Part shown: positions 54,773-63,661 of the stretch, piece by piece
How the letters are laid out: every line of letters starts with the position of its first letter
Position numbering within the stretch: position 1 is the stretch's first letter
From: Neisseriaceae bacterium JH1-16
GTDB lineage: Bacteria > Pseudomonadota > Gammaproteobacteria > Burkholderiales > Chromobacteriaceae
Length of the DNA stretch: 64,000 bases
NCBI GenBank assembly: GCA_025989215.1
Contig: JAPDNP010000001.1
Span: 1,191,032 to 1,255,031, forward strand
Direction of reading: 5' to 3'
Position numbers and translations under genes: made by a program
The notes under the pieces: generated by a model
Told to the model about the DNA's origin: nothing
The model's database searches: none
The model's input: the letters and a program-made list of their open reading frames with translations, nothing else

Positions 54773-55441
54773 TCAAGAGTCGCGCCGCAGCGATCTGACC
54801 GGCAGGGTCTTAAGATGCCGGTCGTAGACAATGATCAGCGTGCCCATCGCCACGAAGACCAGTGCCAACATCATAGAATTGAACAGCACGCCCGAATAGC
54901 CCAGTTTCCCCACATTCAGGAACGGGTAAGGGTAGCGATTGATCAGCGCACCACGCAGCAGCGTATACGCCAGATATAGCCCGGGGAAAGACAGCCACTG
55001 CAGCGCTACCCACCAGCGCAGCCGCGCAGGAGGCACGAACAACAACCAGTAGACCAGATAGGCTGCCGGGATCACCCGGTGCAGCAGCGTGTCACCCAGC
55101 AGTCGCAAACCGGTCGGATTCCACAACTGCCGCAGCAGCAACGCATAGATCACCGCGACGATGGTGATATACACCAGCGTCGCCGAACGCAGCGCCGGCT
55201 GCTGGAGGAACCGTCCCCAGCGCGAGGCCGGCGCCAATAAAGGCACCGTCAAGCCAATGGCCAGCAGCAGATTGGTCAGGATGGTGAAGTAACTGAAGTA
55301 GTTCATCACCGTGGCCGACCATGGCACACCATGTTCGAGCCCGATGCGCACACCGAGATACAGCTGCAGACACAGTGCAAACCAGCCGGTCAGCGCCAGC
55401 AGCATCTCTACCCTGCGGCGCCATAAAGAGTTCCTGTTCAT
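54773..55441 (-). CDS. Pr6Pr-family membrane protein
   Basis: The 222-residue protein has six hydrophobic spans and the family blocks NYFSYFTILTNLLLAIGL, LLRQLWNPTG and LINRYPYPFLNVGKLGY. The family is widespread and of unknown function (FAR-17a/AIG1-like). Only nine bases separate it from the convergent BtuF-like gene. Confidence 0.82.
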   Translation of the reverse strand: MNRNSLWRRRVEMLLALTGWFALCLQLYLGVRIGLEHGVPWSATVMNYFSYFTILTNLLLAIGLTVPLLAPASRWGRFLQQPALRSATLVYITIVAVIYALLLRQLWNPTGLRLLGDTLLHRVIPAAYLVYWLLFVPPARLRWWVALQWLSFPGLYLAYTLLRGALINRYPYPFLNVGKLGYSGVLFNSMMLALVFVAMGTLIIVYDRHLKTLPVRSLRRDS

Positions 55442-55517
55442 AGTGTCAGCCTGCTTGCGATGACGCGGTATCCCGCCGCATTAGTTGTTTCTGCCGACCT
55501 CACCGTCGGTACAGCGC

Positions 55518-56144
55518 CTATTTCTGTCGCAACGCCGCCACCGACAAGCCCGATACCACGAAGGTCAGCCCGGCGCCGATGTTCAAGCCCGCCACCACCC
55601 GCGGCCGTTCGCGCAGCCAGCGCGCCAAGTGCGACGCGAATACTCCCATCAGGGCGAAGCCAATCGCGGTCAACAGCGCGAACCAGCAGCCATACACCAG
55701 CATTTGCGTGGTCACGGCACCGCGTGCCGGGCTGACGAACTGGGGAATGAAGGCGAGTACGAACAGGCCAGGCTTGGGGTTAAGCGCCGCCGACAGGAAG
55801 CCGGTGGAGAAGATGTTCGAGAGCGGTCGGCGCGCCACTGGCGCAAAGCTGATCAGGTTGCGCGAACGCAGCACCCGGACGCCGAGCCATACCAAGTAAA
55901 GGGCGCCGACTATCTTTACCAGCCAGAACGCCAGTGCCGAGGTCTGGATCAGCAGCGTCAGCCCGAAGGTAGCTGCTGCAACATGAAACAGGATACCGGC
56001 ACCAGAGGCAAGCCCCGACACCCCGGCCGCCAGGCGCCCCTGGCTCAGGCCGCGGCCGATCGCGAGCAAGTTGTCCGGGCCGGGCGCCAGCACCAGAAGG
56101 ATGCAGGCCGCGGTGTAGGTCAGCCAGATCTCAAGCGGAAACAT
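55518..56144 (-). CDS. LysE-family amino acid exporter
   Basis: The 208-residue membrane protein has about six spans and the LysE/RhtB marks APGPDNLLAIGRGLSQG, LVWLGVRVLRSR and GFLSAALNPKPGLFVLAFIPQFV. Such proteins export amino acids or their derivatives. GAGG precedes the ATG. The gap before the divergent glycosyltransferase gene has no clear operator. Confidence 0.87.
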   Translation of the reverse strand: MFPLEIWLTYTAACILLVLAPGPDNLLAIGRGLSQGRLAAGVSGLASGAGILFHVAAATFGLTLLIQTSALAFWLVKIVGALYLVWLGVRVLRSRNLISFAPVARRPLSNIFSTGFLSAALNPKPGLFVLAFIPQFVSPARGAVTTQMLVYGCWFALLTAIGFALMGVFASHLARWLRERPRVVAGLNIGAGLTFVVSGLSVAALRQK

Positions 56145-56322
56145 GACACGGCACCTCGGCTGTAAAGCGAAACGATCTACTATACGCCCGGTTTGGGACA
56201 GTTTTGCCAGTCGACCCTACCGCCCAGCAGCTCCACAGACACGATGGTCGGCTGCTTTGCAGCACAGACGGCTACGGCCGGGCGTGTCAGAATACCTCGT
56301 CCCCATCCTCATCGACCTACTC

Positions 56323-57402
56323 ATGTCCCTGCCCCGCCTCGCCCTCGCGATGATCGTCAAGAACGAAGCCGCCCATCTTGCCCGCTGCCTCGATAGCGTC
56401 CGCCCCTGGGTGGACCACATGCTGGTGCTCGACACGGGCTCCAGCGACGATACGGTCGCCATCGCCGAACAAGCCGGGGCCGAGGTGCGCCATTTTGCCT
56501 GGTGCGACGATTTTGCCGCCGCCCGCAATGCGGCGCTCGACGCGGCAGGCGACTACGACTGGGTGTTGGTCCTGGATGCCGACGAGACGCTGGTCGAGGG
56601 TGGCGAGGGGCTCAGGCGCTTTATCGCCGACCGGGCACCTTGCCTGGGTCAGGTGGCGATGCACAGCACCTTCCGCCAGGATAGCGGCGAAGTGCACACC
56701 AGCGTCAGTCGTATCAGTCGCTTGTTGCCGCGCGGGGCCCGTTATCAGGGACGCATTCACGAACAAGTGGCGGCCGACCTGCCCTTCTGTGACAGCGGCC
56801 TGGTGGTCAGCCACGCGGGCTATCTCGACACCGACAAAAGTGAACGGAATATCCCGCTGCTGGAGGCCGAGCTCGCCGCCACACCGCAGGACGCAGCCCT
56901 GCTTTATCTCTTGGGCCGCGAATGGCAGGCGATCCGTCGCCACGACGAGGCGCGCCGTTACTACGCAGAAAGCTACCGGCTGCGCCCCGGCCGATACAGC
57001 TGGGAGTCGGACCTGATCGTGCGCTTCTTGCAGGCCTTGAAAGCCTGCGAGGCCTACGACGAGGCCGTTGCACTGGCTAGCGCAGAACAACCGCGACAAC
57101 TGAACAATGCCGATTTCTTCTTCGTACTGGCCGATACCCTGCTCGATCTGTTCACCCGCCAACCGCCACAGGACCCCGCCGAAATCACCATGGTCGAGCA
57201 GTGCTGGCAGCGCTGCCTGGAGCTTGGCGAGCAGCATGCCGAGGTGAAGGGGCGCGGCAGTTTTCTCGCCGCCTACAATCTGGGGGTGTATGCCGAAGTG
57301 TGGAACGATGCGGCCAAGGCGCGTCACTGGTACGGGTTGGCCGCAGCCCAAGGCTACGAGCCGGCAGCCACCCGGCTGACGAGCCTGCCCGCGGCGGGTT
57401 GA
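56323..57402 (+). CDS. Family 2 glycosyltransferase with TPR-like C-terminus
   Basis: The 359-residue protein starts LALAMIVKNEAAHLARCLDSV, then VDHMLVLDTGSSDDTV and the DxD motif in VLVLDADETLVEG, typical of small GT2 enzymes of the SunS/WaaE-like group. The C-terminal half (about 190-355) is made of helical repeats (LYLLGREWQAIRRHDEARRYY; LGVYAEVWNDAAKARHWYGLAA). It probably transfers a sugar to lipopolysaccharide or a protein. The ATG at 56323 lacks a strong ribosome binding site. acpH follows 26 bases later. Confidence 0.83.
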   Translation: MSLPRLALAMIVKNEAAHLARCLDSVRPWVDHMLVLDTGSSDDTVAIAEQAGAEVRHFAWCDDFAAARNAALDAAGDYDWVLVLDADETLVEGGEGLRRFIADRAPCLGQVAMHSTFRQDSGEVHTSVSRISRLLPRGARYQGRIHEQVAADLPFCDSGLVVSHAGYLDTDKSERNIPLLEAELAATPQDAALLYLLGREWQAIRRHDEARRYYAESYRLRPGRYSWESDLIVRFLQALKACEAYDEAVALASAEQPRQLNNADFFFVLADTLLDLFTRQPPQDPAEITMVEQCWQRCLELGEQHAEVKGRGSFLAAYNLGVYAEVWNDAAKARHWYGLAAAQGYEPAATRLTSLPAAG

Positions 57403-57428
57403 GCCGACTTCGCGCACCCGGATCGATT

Positions 57429-58037
57429 ATGAACTATCTTGCCCATCTGCATCTGGCTCCCGACGACGCCGAGGCGCGCGTCGGCAACCTATTGGGCGAC
57501 TTCGTCAAGCCCGCCAACGCGGGGCATCTGCCACCGGGCATCGTCGCCGGGATGACGCTGCACCGCCAGATCGACCGCTATACCGACGCGCACCCGCTGT
57601 TCCGTCTGAGCAAGACGCACATCGCCCCCGAACGGCGCCGCTACGCCGGTATTCTGATCGATATCTTCTACGATCATTTCCTCGCCCTGCACTGGGATAC
57701 GCTGGCCGGCCGGCCGTTGCCCGAGTTCACCCAGCAGGTTTACGCCGAGCTTGCTGAGCGCAACGCGCTGCTGCCGCCCCGGCTGCAAGACATCCTGCCT
57801 CGGATGACGGCCGATGACTGGCTGCTCGGCTACCGCGAGCTCGACGGCATCGCCGCGACGCTGCGAGGCTTCTCGCGCCATCGCCTGAGCCGCCCCAACG
57901 CAGTCGCCGGCGGCATTGACGATCTCATCGCCGCCTACCCTATCCTCGATGCGGAGTTTCTGGCCTTCTATCCGCAGCTGCAGGCCGAGGTGGCACGCTG
58001 CCTGGCCGCTTCGGCCAACCCTGGCCAGGCCGATTGA
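57429..58037 (+). CDS. acpH: Acyl carrier protein phosphodiesterase
   Basis: AcpH removes the phosphopantetheine group from acyl carrier protein. The 202-residue protein begins MNYLAHLHLA and has GNLLGDFVK, LHRQIDRYTDAHP, RYAGILIDIFYDHFLALHW and GGIDDLI, all standard for the family. The metal ligands (His and Asp in HRQIDRYTD and DIFYDHF) are present. It is probably co-transcribed with the glycosyltransferase gene. The 3' end includes a core copy of the dispersed motif (58010-58019). Confidence 0.92.
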   Translation: MNYLAHLHLAPDDAEARVGNLLGDFVKPANAGHLPPGIVAGMTLHRQIDRYTDAHPLFRLSKTHIAPERRRYAGILIDIFYDHFLALHWDTLAGRPLPEFTQQVYAELAERNALLPPRLQDILPRMTADDWLLGYRELDGIAATLRGFSRHRLSRPNAVAGGIDDLIAAYPILDAEFLAFYPQLQAEVARCLAASANPGQAD

Positions 58038-58057
58038 AGCCGACCGGATCAAAAACA

Positions 58058-58079
58058 AAGGCGGCCGATCGGCCGCCTT
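58058..58079. terminator. Bidirectional terminator after acpH
   Basis: AAGGCGGCCG and CGGCCGCCTT form a perfect palindrome with an A-rich left flank, between convergent acpH and patatin genes. Confidence 0.75.
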
Positions 58080-58102
58080 GTCGCATCATGCCTACCGCCG
58101 GC

Positions 58103-59272
58103 TCAGCGCGGCGTCAAGCTCGTCAACCGGCCTTGCTGCAGACGATGAATCACCACCGGCGTCGACAATTGGCCGGCACGCAACTGCAGGCGGTTCCACG
58201 ACGCGTGATCCAGCGCGATCTTCATATCGTGCGCGCCGGCCTCGCGACGGCGGGCGATCGATGAGCGGGAGAATTCGGCATCGCTGAACGAACTCTCCTC
58301 GGCAGAGGGCTGGTAGATGATGTGCACGATGTCGATCTGCCGCTGCGGCACCGCTGCCACCTTGCCCTCTACCGCCTCGGTGCTCTTATCGGACGGCGAC
58401 GCGGCGAGCTCATGCTGGGCCAGGCTATGACGCAGATTATGTACCTGGCACAGGGTCTCGACCTGGCTGCTGCGGCTGGCGTACTGGATCTGTTTCTGAC
58501 GCCAGGCGACCTCGTCCATCGTGGTCGGCAGTGCACCATCGGCATTCCATAGATCGATCATGAATACCAACAGGTCGTCGTCGCCCTGGTCGTCGAGGAT
58601 CGCATTGAGCGGCGTGTTGGACACGCAGCCGCCATCCCAGTAGAAGTACTCACCGACGCGGGTAGCAGCAAAGCCCGGCGGCAGCGAGCCGCTGGCGAGC
58701 ACATGCTCGGGGCCGAGCGACACGGTCTTCTCGTCCGAGTCGAAGAACTCCAGCTCGCCGGTGTCGACCCGGGTCGCCCCGACCGACAACCGTCCATAAC
58801 CGGCCTTGCCGAGATCCCCGAAATTGACGTGAGTACGCAGCGTCTCCAGCATCGGCGTGGTGTCGTAGAAACTCGCCTGGTCAGTCGGTGTGGACGGCAG
58901 CACCAGCGGGCTGGGAATGCGCGGAAACCAGAAATTGGGTTGACCGAGCGTCATCGCCTCGGCGACGTTGTACTGGTTGTACCAGCGCAGCCACGAACCA
59001 TACAGCGCGCGGCCGGTCTCGTCCGGACGGGAAATTGCATCCCACAGACTGTCGAGAGCCGCCAGACGCTCGTCGGCCTTGTTGCCGGCGATCACGGCGG
59101 CGTTGATCGCACCGATCGAAATGCCCGCGATCCAATCCGGCTCGAAGCCGGCCTCGTGCAGCGCCTGATAGGCGCCGATGTGATAGGCGCCCAGCGCACC
59201 ACCGCCCTGCAGCACTAGCACGACCTTGCGCTTGCCACCGTGCCCCATCCCATTTTTCTGCTGCCCTGCCAT
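58103..59272 (-). CDS. Patatin-like phospholipase
   Basis: The 389-residue protein has the patatin oxyanion motif GGGALG (23-28), nucleophile elbow GISIG with Ser52, and the DGG motif with Asp212, so the Ser-Asp dyad is complete. A C-terminal DUF3734-like region (from about 300) fits the PHA-granule/phospholipase group. It hydrolyses acyl esters of lipids. The ATG at 59272 has AGGAG at good distance; the 62 codons before it in the open frame are not supported. No signal peptide is present. Confidence 0.87.
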   Translation of the reverse strand: MAGQQKNGMGHGGKRKVVLVLQGGGALGAYHIGAYQALHEAGFEPDWIAGISIGAINAAVIAGNKADERLAALDSLWDAISRPDETGRALYGSWLRWYNQYNVAEAMTLGQPNFWFPRIPSPLVLPSTPTDQASFYDTTPMLETLRTHVNFGDLGKAGYGRLSVGATRVDTGELEFFDSDEKTVSLGPEHVLASGSLPPGFAATRVGEYFYWDGGCVSNTPLNAILDDQGDDDLLVFMIDLWNADGALPTTMDEVAWRQKQIQYASRSSQVETLCQVHNLRHSLAQHELAASPSDKSTEAVEGKVAAVPQRQIDIVHIIYQPSAEESSFSDAEFSRSSIARRREAGAHDMKIALDHASWNRLQLRAGQLSTPVVIHRLQQGRLTSLTPR

Positions 59273-59485
59273 CGATCGTCTCCTGTAGTCGACTGCCCAT
59301 CGGCGCTGCTGCGCCGCACAATATCCACTTAACATAGATGATGTGCGCTGGTTTGACTTGAATTTTTCATGAAGAAAGAACGATGGGGCATATCTCGGAT
59401 TTTTTCCATGGAAGGCCTTGAAAGCAGATCCCAAAGTCATTACATGCAAAAATATCAACCACCGTTACTATGAAAGCTAGAACCA

Positions 59486-60241
59486 ATGAGCACTCTCACC
59501 GCCCCCCTTCTGACCGACGTCCTAGTGCAGCACACCAGCACTCGCTCCTATCACAGTGACCCGATTCCGAGCGAGGTGCTCGAGCGCATCATCGAGGCAG
59601 GTTGGCGCGGACCGACCTCGGTCAATGGCCAGCAAGTCTCGCTGGTCGTGGTGCAGGACCCGGCGCGCCGCGCCGAGATCGCCAAGATTGCCGGTGGCCA
59701 GCCTTGGATCGCTCAGGCACCGGTGTTCATCACGGTAGTGATGGACTTCAGCAAGACGGCCTTGGGAATCGAAGCTGCGGGTCAACAACAGGTGATCCAC
59801 GACAGCGTCGAAGGCGTAATGGTGGGCGCGGTGGATGCCGGTATCACGCTGGGACGGCTGATGGTTGCGGCGCAGGCGGAAGGGCTGGGGGTGGTGCCGA
59901 TCGGCGGCATTCGCAACGACCCACGCGCGCTGATCGAACTGCTCGGCCTACCAGCGTTGACCTTCCCGCTGGCCGGTATGGCACTGGGCTACCCGGCGGC
60001 GACGGCTCCGCGCAAGCCGCGTCTGCCGCTGTCGACCTTCCGCCATGATGAACGCTATCAAGCCGAGGGCATCGCCGAGGCAATCGCCGCTTACGATCGC
60101 GAGTTGTTCGACTATTGGCAGAGCATAGGTCGCCCCGATGGCCAACCTTGGAGCCAGAATACGGCGGCGTACTACCAGTCGGTGTACTTTCCGGAAGTAG
60201 CTCCGGCCTTACGCGCCCAGGGTTTCGGCTTCGAGCGCTGA
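59486..60241 (+). CDS. FMN nitroreductase, NfsA/FRP-like
   Basis: The 251-residue protein has the nitroreductase fold of the NfsA/FRP group: STRSYHSDPIPSEVLERIIEAGWRGPTSVNGQQVSL at the FMN site, DAGITLGRLMVAAQAEGLGVVPIGGIRNDP in the core, and AGMALGYPA. It reduces nitroaromatics, quinones or flavin with NADPH. It is divergent from the patatin gene across 213 bases in which I saw no strong operator. Confidence 0.87.
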   Translation: MSTLTAPLLTDVLVQHTSTRSYHSDPIPSEVLERIIEAGWRGPTSVNGQQVSLVVVQDPARRAEIAKIAGGQPWIAQAPVFITVVMDFSKTALGIEAAGQQQVIHDSVEGVMVGAVDAGITLGRLMVAAQAEGLGVVPIGGIRNDPRALIELLGLPALTFPLAGMALGYPAATAPRKPRLPLSTFRHDERYQAEGIAEAIAAYDRELFDYWQSIGRPDGQPWSQNTAAYYQSVYFPEVAPALRAQGFGFER

Positions 60242-60260
60242 GCGGCACACCATAAAACAC

Positions 60261-60290
60261 GAGGGGCAACTGCAAACGCAGCTGCCCCTC
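60261..60290. terminator. Terminator between nitroreductase and BON genes
   Basis: GAGGGGCAACTGC and GCAGCTGCCCCTC pair with one mismatch around an AAAC loop, between convergent genes. Confidence 0.7.
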
Positions 60291-60343
60291 CTGCCATAGC
60301 CAACCGAGTGACGGCCCAGCGGTCGCCTCCGGCAAGCTCCGAC

Positions 60344-60661
60344 TTACTTGGCCATCGTCATGTTATTGATGACGAACTTGACGCCGTCCACCTTCTCGGC
60401 GGTCACGCCGGCGACGTACATCTGCTGGTCGTCGGTCATGGTGCCGTTGATCGTCACTTCGCCCTTCTTGCTGGTCACCTTCAGGTTCAGCTTCTTCAGA
60501 TCCGCATCGCTATCGAGCGCGGCCTTGACCTTGTCGGCCAGCTCAACATCGCTGACTTGGGCTACAGCGGCGGCATCAGCAGCGTGAACGATCGGGCTGG
60601 TCAGCAGCGCCGGCGAGAGCAGAGCCATCAGGAATAAGGCACGGGTGGTGAACGACTTCAT
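60344..60661 (-). CDS. BON-domain periplasmic protein
   Basis: The 105-residue protein has a signal peptide (ALFLMALLSPALLTSPIVHAA) and one BON domain (DVELADKVKAALDSDADLKKLNLKV; GEVTINGTM; AEKVDGVKFVINNM). BON proteins bind phospholipids or stabilise the envelope under osmotic stress. The ATG at 60661 follows TGGAG; in-frame starts further 5' lack such a site. Confidence 0.85.
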   Translation of the reverse strand: MKSFTTRALFLMALLSPALLTSPIVHAADAAAVAQVSDVELADKVKAALDSDADLKKLNLKVTSKKGEVTINGTMTDDQQMYVAGVTAEKVDGVKFVINNMTMAK

Positions 60662-60904
60662 GTGTTTCTCCATTGATTTTACGAGCGACAACGATTCGGC
60701 TGACCTGACGGGTTACGGGACACTGTCGGTACGTTCGCCCATCCCGCCAATTCGCGATTCATCGGATTGTATTGAGCGCAGGCTACAATTCTATGAACAT
60801 AAAAAAACATGTCGTCGATTGCCCGGCCTCTGTCGCGGCGAGGCCCTGTTCACCGGGCGGCGAGCCGGATATGTCGCCGTCGCCCGTTTCATAGAGATCG
60901 ACTC

Positions 60905-61402
60905 ATGAGTGAAAAGGTATTCAACGTCTTATTCCTCTGCACCGCCAATTCAGCACGCAGCGTTATGGCCGAAGGCTGGCTGAACACACTGGGTCAGGGA
61001 CGTTTTCACGCTTACAGCGCTGGCAGCCAGCCATCAGGCCGAGTCAATCCGCACGCGATTGCGCTGCTCGATTCGATCGGCTACGACACGCGCAGCTTGC
61101 GTTCCAAATCATGGGATGAATTCGAGGGTGAGGCGGCGCCGCGGATGGATATCGTCATCACCGTCTGCGGCAACGCCCGTGGTGAGTCCTGCCCGGTCTG
61201 GCCGGGCCACCCGCTGACCGCTCATTGGGAGTTCGAGGATCCGCACGGCGACAGCGAAGCTGCGCTGGTCGCAGCGTTCGGCAAGGTCTTCACCCAGATC
61301 AAGCACCGCGTCGAGCTGTTGGTCAACCTGCCGGACGACAAGCTGGAACACCTGAGCCTGTCGTCGGCGCTGCAGGAGATTGGCGACACCCAGCCGCACT
61401 GA
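60905..61402 (+). CDS. arsC: Second arsenate reductase, low-molecular-weight phosphatase fold
   Basis: The 165-residue protein has CTANSARS (CX5R: Cys12, Arg18), Cys88 and Cys96 of the thioredoxin relay, and Asp112 in FEDPHG, so all ArsC elements are present. It stands alone, far from the ars operon at 0.4-3.4 kb, and has no ArsR operator upstream. Its C-terminus matches the fragment at 2582-2662. Arsenate reduction is likely; a low-activity protein phosphatase is the alternative. The start at 60905 is chosen by family length. Confidence 0.87.
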   Translation: MSEKVFNVLFLCTANSARSVMAEGWLNTLGQGRFHAYSAGSQPSGRVNPHAIALLDSIGYDTRSLRSKSWDEFEGEAAPRMDIVITVCGNARGESCPVWPGHPLTAHWEFEDPHGDSEAALVAAFGKVFTQIKHRVELLVNLPDDKLEHLSLSSALQEIGDTQPH

Positions 61403-61420
61403 GCATCGCCGCGAGAAGGG

Positions 61421-62143
61421 TCAGTGCAGCTTACCGAGCAAGGCGGCGTTGTCGCGCACCAGTTCGCCGACCAGCGCGCTTGCGCCGTTCCACATGATCT
61501 GGATGCCCATGCACAGCAGGATGAAGGCGGTCAGGCGCAGGAACACCACCGTACCGGTGGATCCCAGGTAGCGCAGCACCTTGTCAGAGTGGCGATAGCA
61601 TAGATAGACGACGCAGCTGAGCGATGCTACCGCGGCGAGGCTTGCCACCGGTGCCACCGCGAGCTTCATCAGCCCTTTCTCGGTGCTGCTGAGCGAGGCG
61701 CCGATGGTGATCGCCACCGAGATCGAGCCCGGCCCGACCGTCAACGGGAAGGTCAGTGGAAAGAACGCGCGCTGCTTCAACAGGTCGCGCCCCACCGCCA
61801 CCGTCTCGACCGCCTCTTCGGCCGACTGCGGGTTGCTCTCGGCCGGGCTGTCGTTGAGCATCCGCCAGGCGGCGAAGGTCAACAGCAAACCGCCGCCCAC
61901 CTGCACCACCGGCAGTGACACGCCGAATATTTCCAGCACGAAACTGCCGACATACATGCTGGCGAGCAGCAGCACGAAGCAGTAGATCGCGATGCGCCGC
62001 GCGAGATAAGCACGATCCGCAGTGCTGTTCTGACGAGTGAACGAATAGAAGATCGGCACCATGCTGGGCGGATTCATGATCGGCAGCAGGCCGGCCACGA
62101 TGAACAAATATTTGCTGGTGAAATGCGTCAACAATTCCGCCAT
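61421..62143 (-). CDS. MarC-family membrane protein
   Basis: The 240-residue protein has six spans and MarC-family signatures (VAGLLPIMNPPSMVPIFYS; VQVGGGLLLTFAAWRML; FFPLTFPLTVGPGSISVAI). The NP and GPG motifs sit in re-entrant-like positions of a LysE-related fold. The family was once linked to multiple antibiotic resistance, but that link is disproved; the function is unknown. GGAG precedes the ATG. Confidence 0.87.
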   Translation of the reverse strand: MAELLTHFTSKYLFIVAGLLPIMNPPSMVPIFYSFTRQNSTADRAYLARRIAIYCFVLLLASMYVGSFVLEIFGVSLPVVQVGGGLLLTFAAWRMLNDSPAESNPQSAEEAVETVAVGRDLLKQRAFFPLTFPLTVGPGSISVAITIGASLSSTEKGLMKLAVAPVASLAAVASLSCVVYLCYRHSDKVLRYLGSTGTVVFLRLTAFILLCMGIQIMWNGASALVGELVRDNAALLGKLH

Positions 62144-62371
62144 GAAGGCTCCGGGCGCAGGCAGGTGAATGAAGCAACGATTCTAGCATTGCCATTGGCG
62201 TCGCAGTTGGCCTGACCATATACAAACTCCACTGCGAACGACATCGGCAGGCCGACTTCATCTTTGAATGGCATTTTTATGTCCCGGCGCCACCTCTCTA
62301 CCCTTTTTTTACGGCACGCCCCCTAGCATCAGCTGACGACTCAATCGATCCTTGCTTTGCCAGGAGGCATC

Positions 62372-62599
62372 ATGCCGCTGCTCGCCCCCCGCCATCCGCA
62401 GCCCTCCGCCCCGCAACACACAGCGGCGGCGCTGCGCCTACACCACAGTTCGGCCCATTATTCTCGCCTGATACGGCGCGGCCTGTACCGGCGGGCTTAC
62501 TGGCTGTCCAGGCTGGGGCACCCGGCAGGCATTCCGCTGCGCTGCTGGGCCAACCGACGTTGTTCGGCACCTAGTCACCCGCTAAGTCGCCGCCGTTGA
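62372..62599 (+). CDS. Small Arg/His-rich open reading frame, uncertain
   Basis: A 75-codon frame starts at an ATG with AGGAGG only four bases upstream. Its product is rich in Arg, His, Pro and Ser (SSAHYSRLIRRGLYRRAYWLSRLG in the middle) and has no recognisable domain. The ribosome binding site is strong, but spacing is short and codon use is mixed. The 228 bases before it, after the marC start, hold nothing else I can name. It may be a small basic protein or chance. Confidence 0.3.
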   Translation: MPLLAPRHPQPSAPQHTAAALRLHHSSAHYSRLIRRGLYRRAYWLSRLGHPAGIPLRCWANRRCSAPSHPLSRRR

Positions 62600-62695
62600 A
62601 CGCCCGTCACGGCTCGCATCACGGCCCTTTGTTTGTCCCCGCGGCATCGCCTTGCCCGACCTATGCTTGAGGCTCCATCCACCAAGGAGCACGCC

Positions 62696-62998
62696 ATGGT
62701 CCGCTGCGCACTGTTTGTCCGCCTGCAAGCCAAACCCGGCAAGGAGGAAAAGCTTGCCGGCTTTCTCGCCACCGGCCTGACGTTGGCCGAACAGGAAAGC
62801 GCCACGCCGGTCTGGTTTGCCTTGCGACTTTCGCCGAGCGAGTTCGCCATTTTCGATGCCTTTGCCGACGATGCCGGCCGCCAGGCACACCTGAGCGGCC
62901 CGATCGCCGCGGCCCTGATGGCGAATGCCCCCGATCTGCTGTCGAGCCCGCCGTCGATCGAGCGCATCGACGTGCTGGGCGCCAAGCTGCCGGGCTGA
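62696..62998 (+). CDS. ABM-domain monooxygenase-like protein
   Basis: The 100-residue protein has the antibiotic-biosynthesis-monooxygenase ferredoxin-like fold: CALFVRLQAKPGKEEKLAGFL, PVWFALRLSPSEFAIFDAFAD and QAHLSGPIAAALM. Such proteins include quinol monooxygenases and haem-degrading enzymes, and many have no known substrate. The ATG at 62696 follows AAGGAG. It is convergent with the DUF4337 gene with only four bases between the stops. Confidence 0.82.
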   Translation: MVRCALFVRLQAKPGKEEKLAGFLATGLTLAEQESATPVWFALRLSPSEFAIFDAFADDAGRQAHLSGPIAAALMANAPDLLSSPPSIERIDVLGAKLPG

Positions 62999-63002
62999 GC
63001 AC

Positions 63003-63584
63003 TCAGGACAACAGCGCCACCAGCCAGTCCGGGTGGATGGCCCAGCCGGCAAAGGCCGCCACCCCGGACAGTATGCCGAAGCTGCCGAGCAACCAGGCGC
63101 AGATCAGCGGCAGCCAGTTGCTGGTCAGCGCCGCCACCGCCGCCACCGCCGCACAGGCCACCGATACCGACAGCGCAGCGTCGCACAGGTCGAACTGGTC
63201 GTCGTGGTAGTTGAGCCGGTCGTACTCGGCCTCCTTGCCGCGCGCCCGTTCGGCCAACTTCTTGCCCTCGCCGCGGTAATGTTCCGCCTCGGCGGCCAGC
63301 CGGCGGCTGTCGGCCCGATCATCCGCCCCGCCCTTGAGCAGCCCCGCCTCGGTCAGGAGCAGTTGCTGATGCTGCTCGCTCTCGACGAAATGCAGCTTGA
63401 TACGGACGGCCTGGTATTCGTTCCACAGATCGACCGCATCGGCCTTAGCCAGCTGCATCGCCTGGACGATGTTGTCGTCCTTGACCTTGCAGATCGCCAT
63501 GAACACCGAAAACACCACCACGGTCAGGGCCACCAGATTGGTCAGCCGTTTCTCGCGCGCCTCGCCACTGACTTCGACGTCCAT
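63003..63584 (-). CDS. DUF4337-family membrane protein
   Basis: The 193-residue protein has one N-terminal span (LVALTVVVFSVFMAIC), a central charged helical part (DAVDLWNEYQAVRIKLH; AEAEHYRGEGKKLAERARGKEAEYDR) and two or three C-terminal spans. This arrangement is that of DUF4337; the function is unknown. AAGGAG precedes the ATG. Confidence 0.78.
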   Translation of the reverse strand: MDVEVSGEAREKRLTNLVALTVVVFSVFMAICKVKDDNIVQAMQLAKADAVDLWNEYQAVRIKLHFVESEQHQQLLLTEAGLLKGGADDRADSRRLAAEAEHYRGEGKKLAERARGKEAEYDRLNYHDDQFDLCDAALSVSVACAAVAAVAALTSNWLPLICAWLLGSFGILSGVAAFAGWAIHPDWLVALLS

Positions 63585-63661
63585 GACTCTCCTTCCGCTC
63601 CAAACCCTACAGCGACTCTAGTGCAGATTTCGCGCATCCGACGGGCCAACGAAGCGACGCC

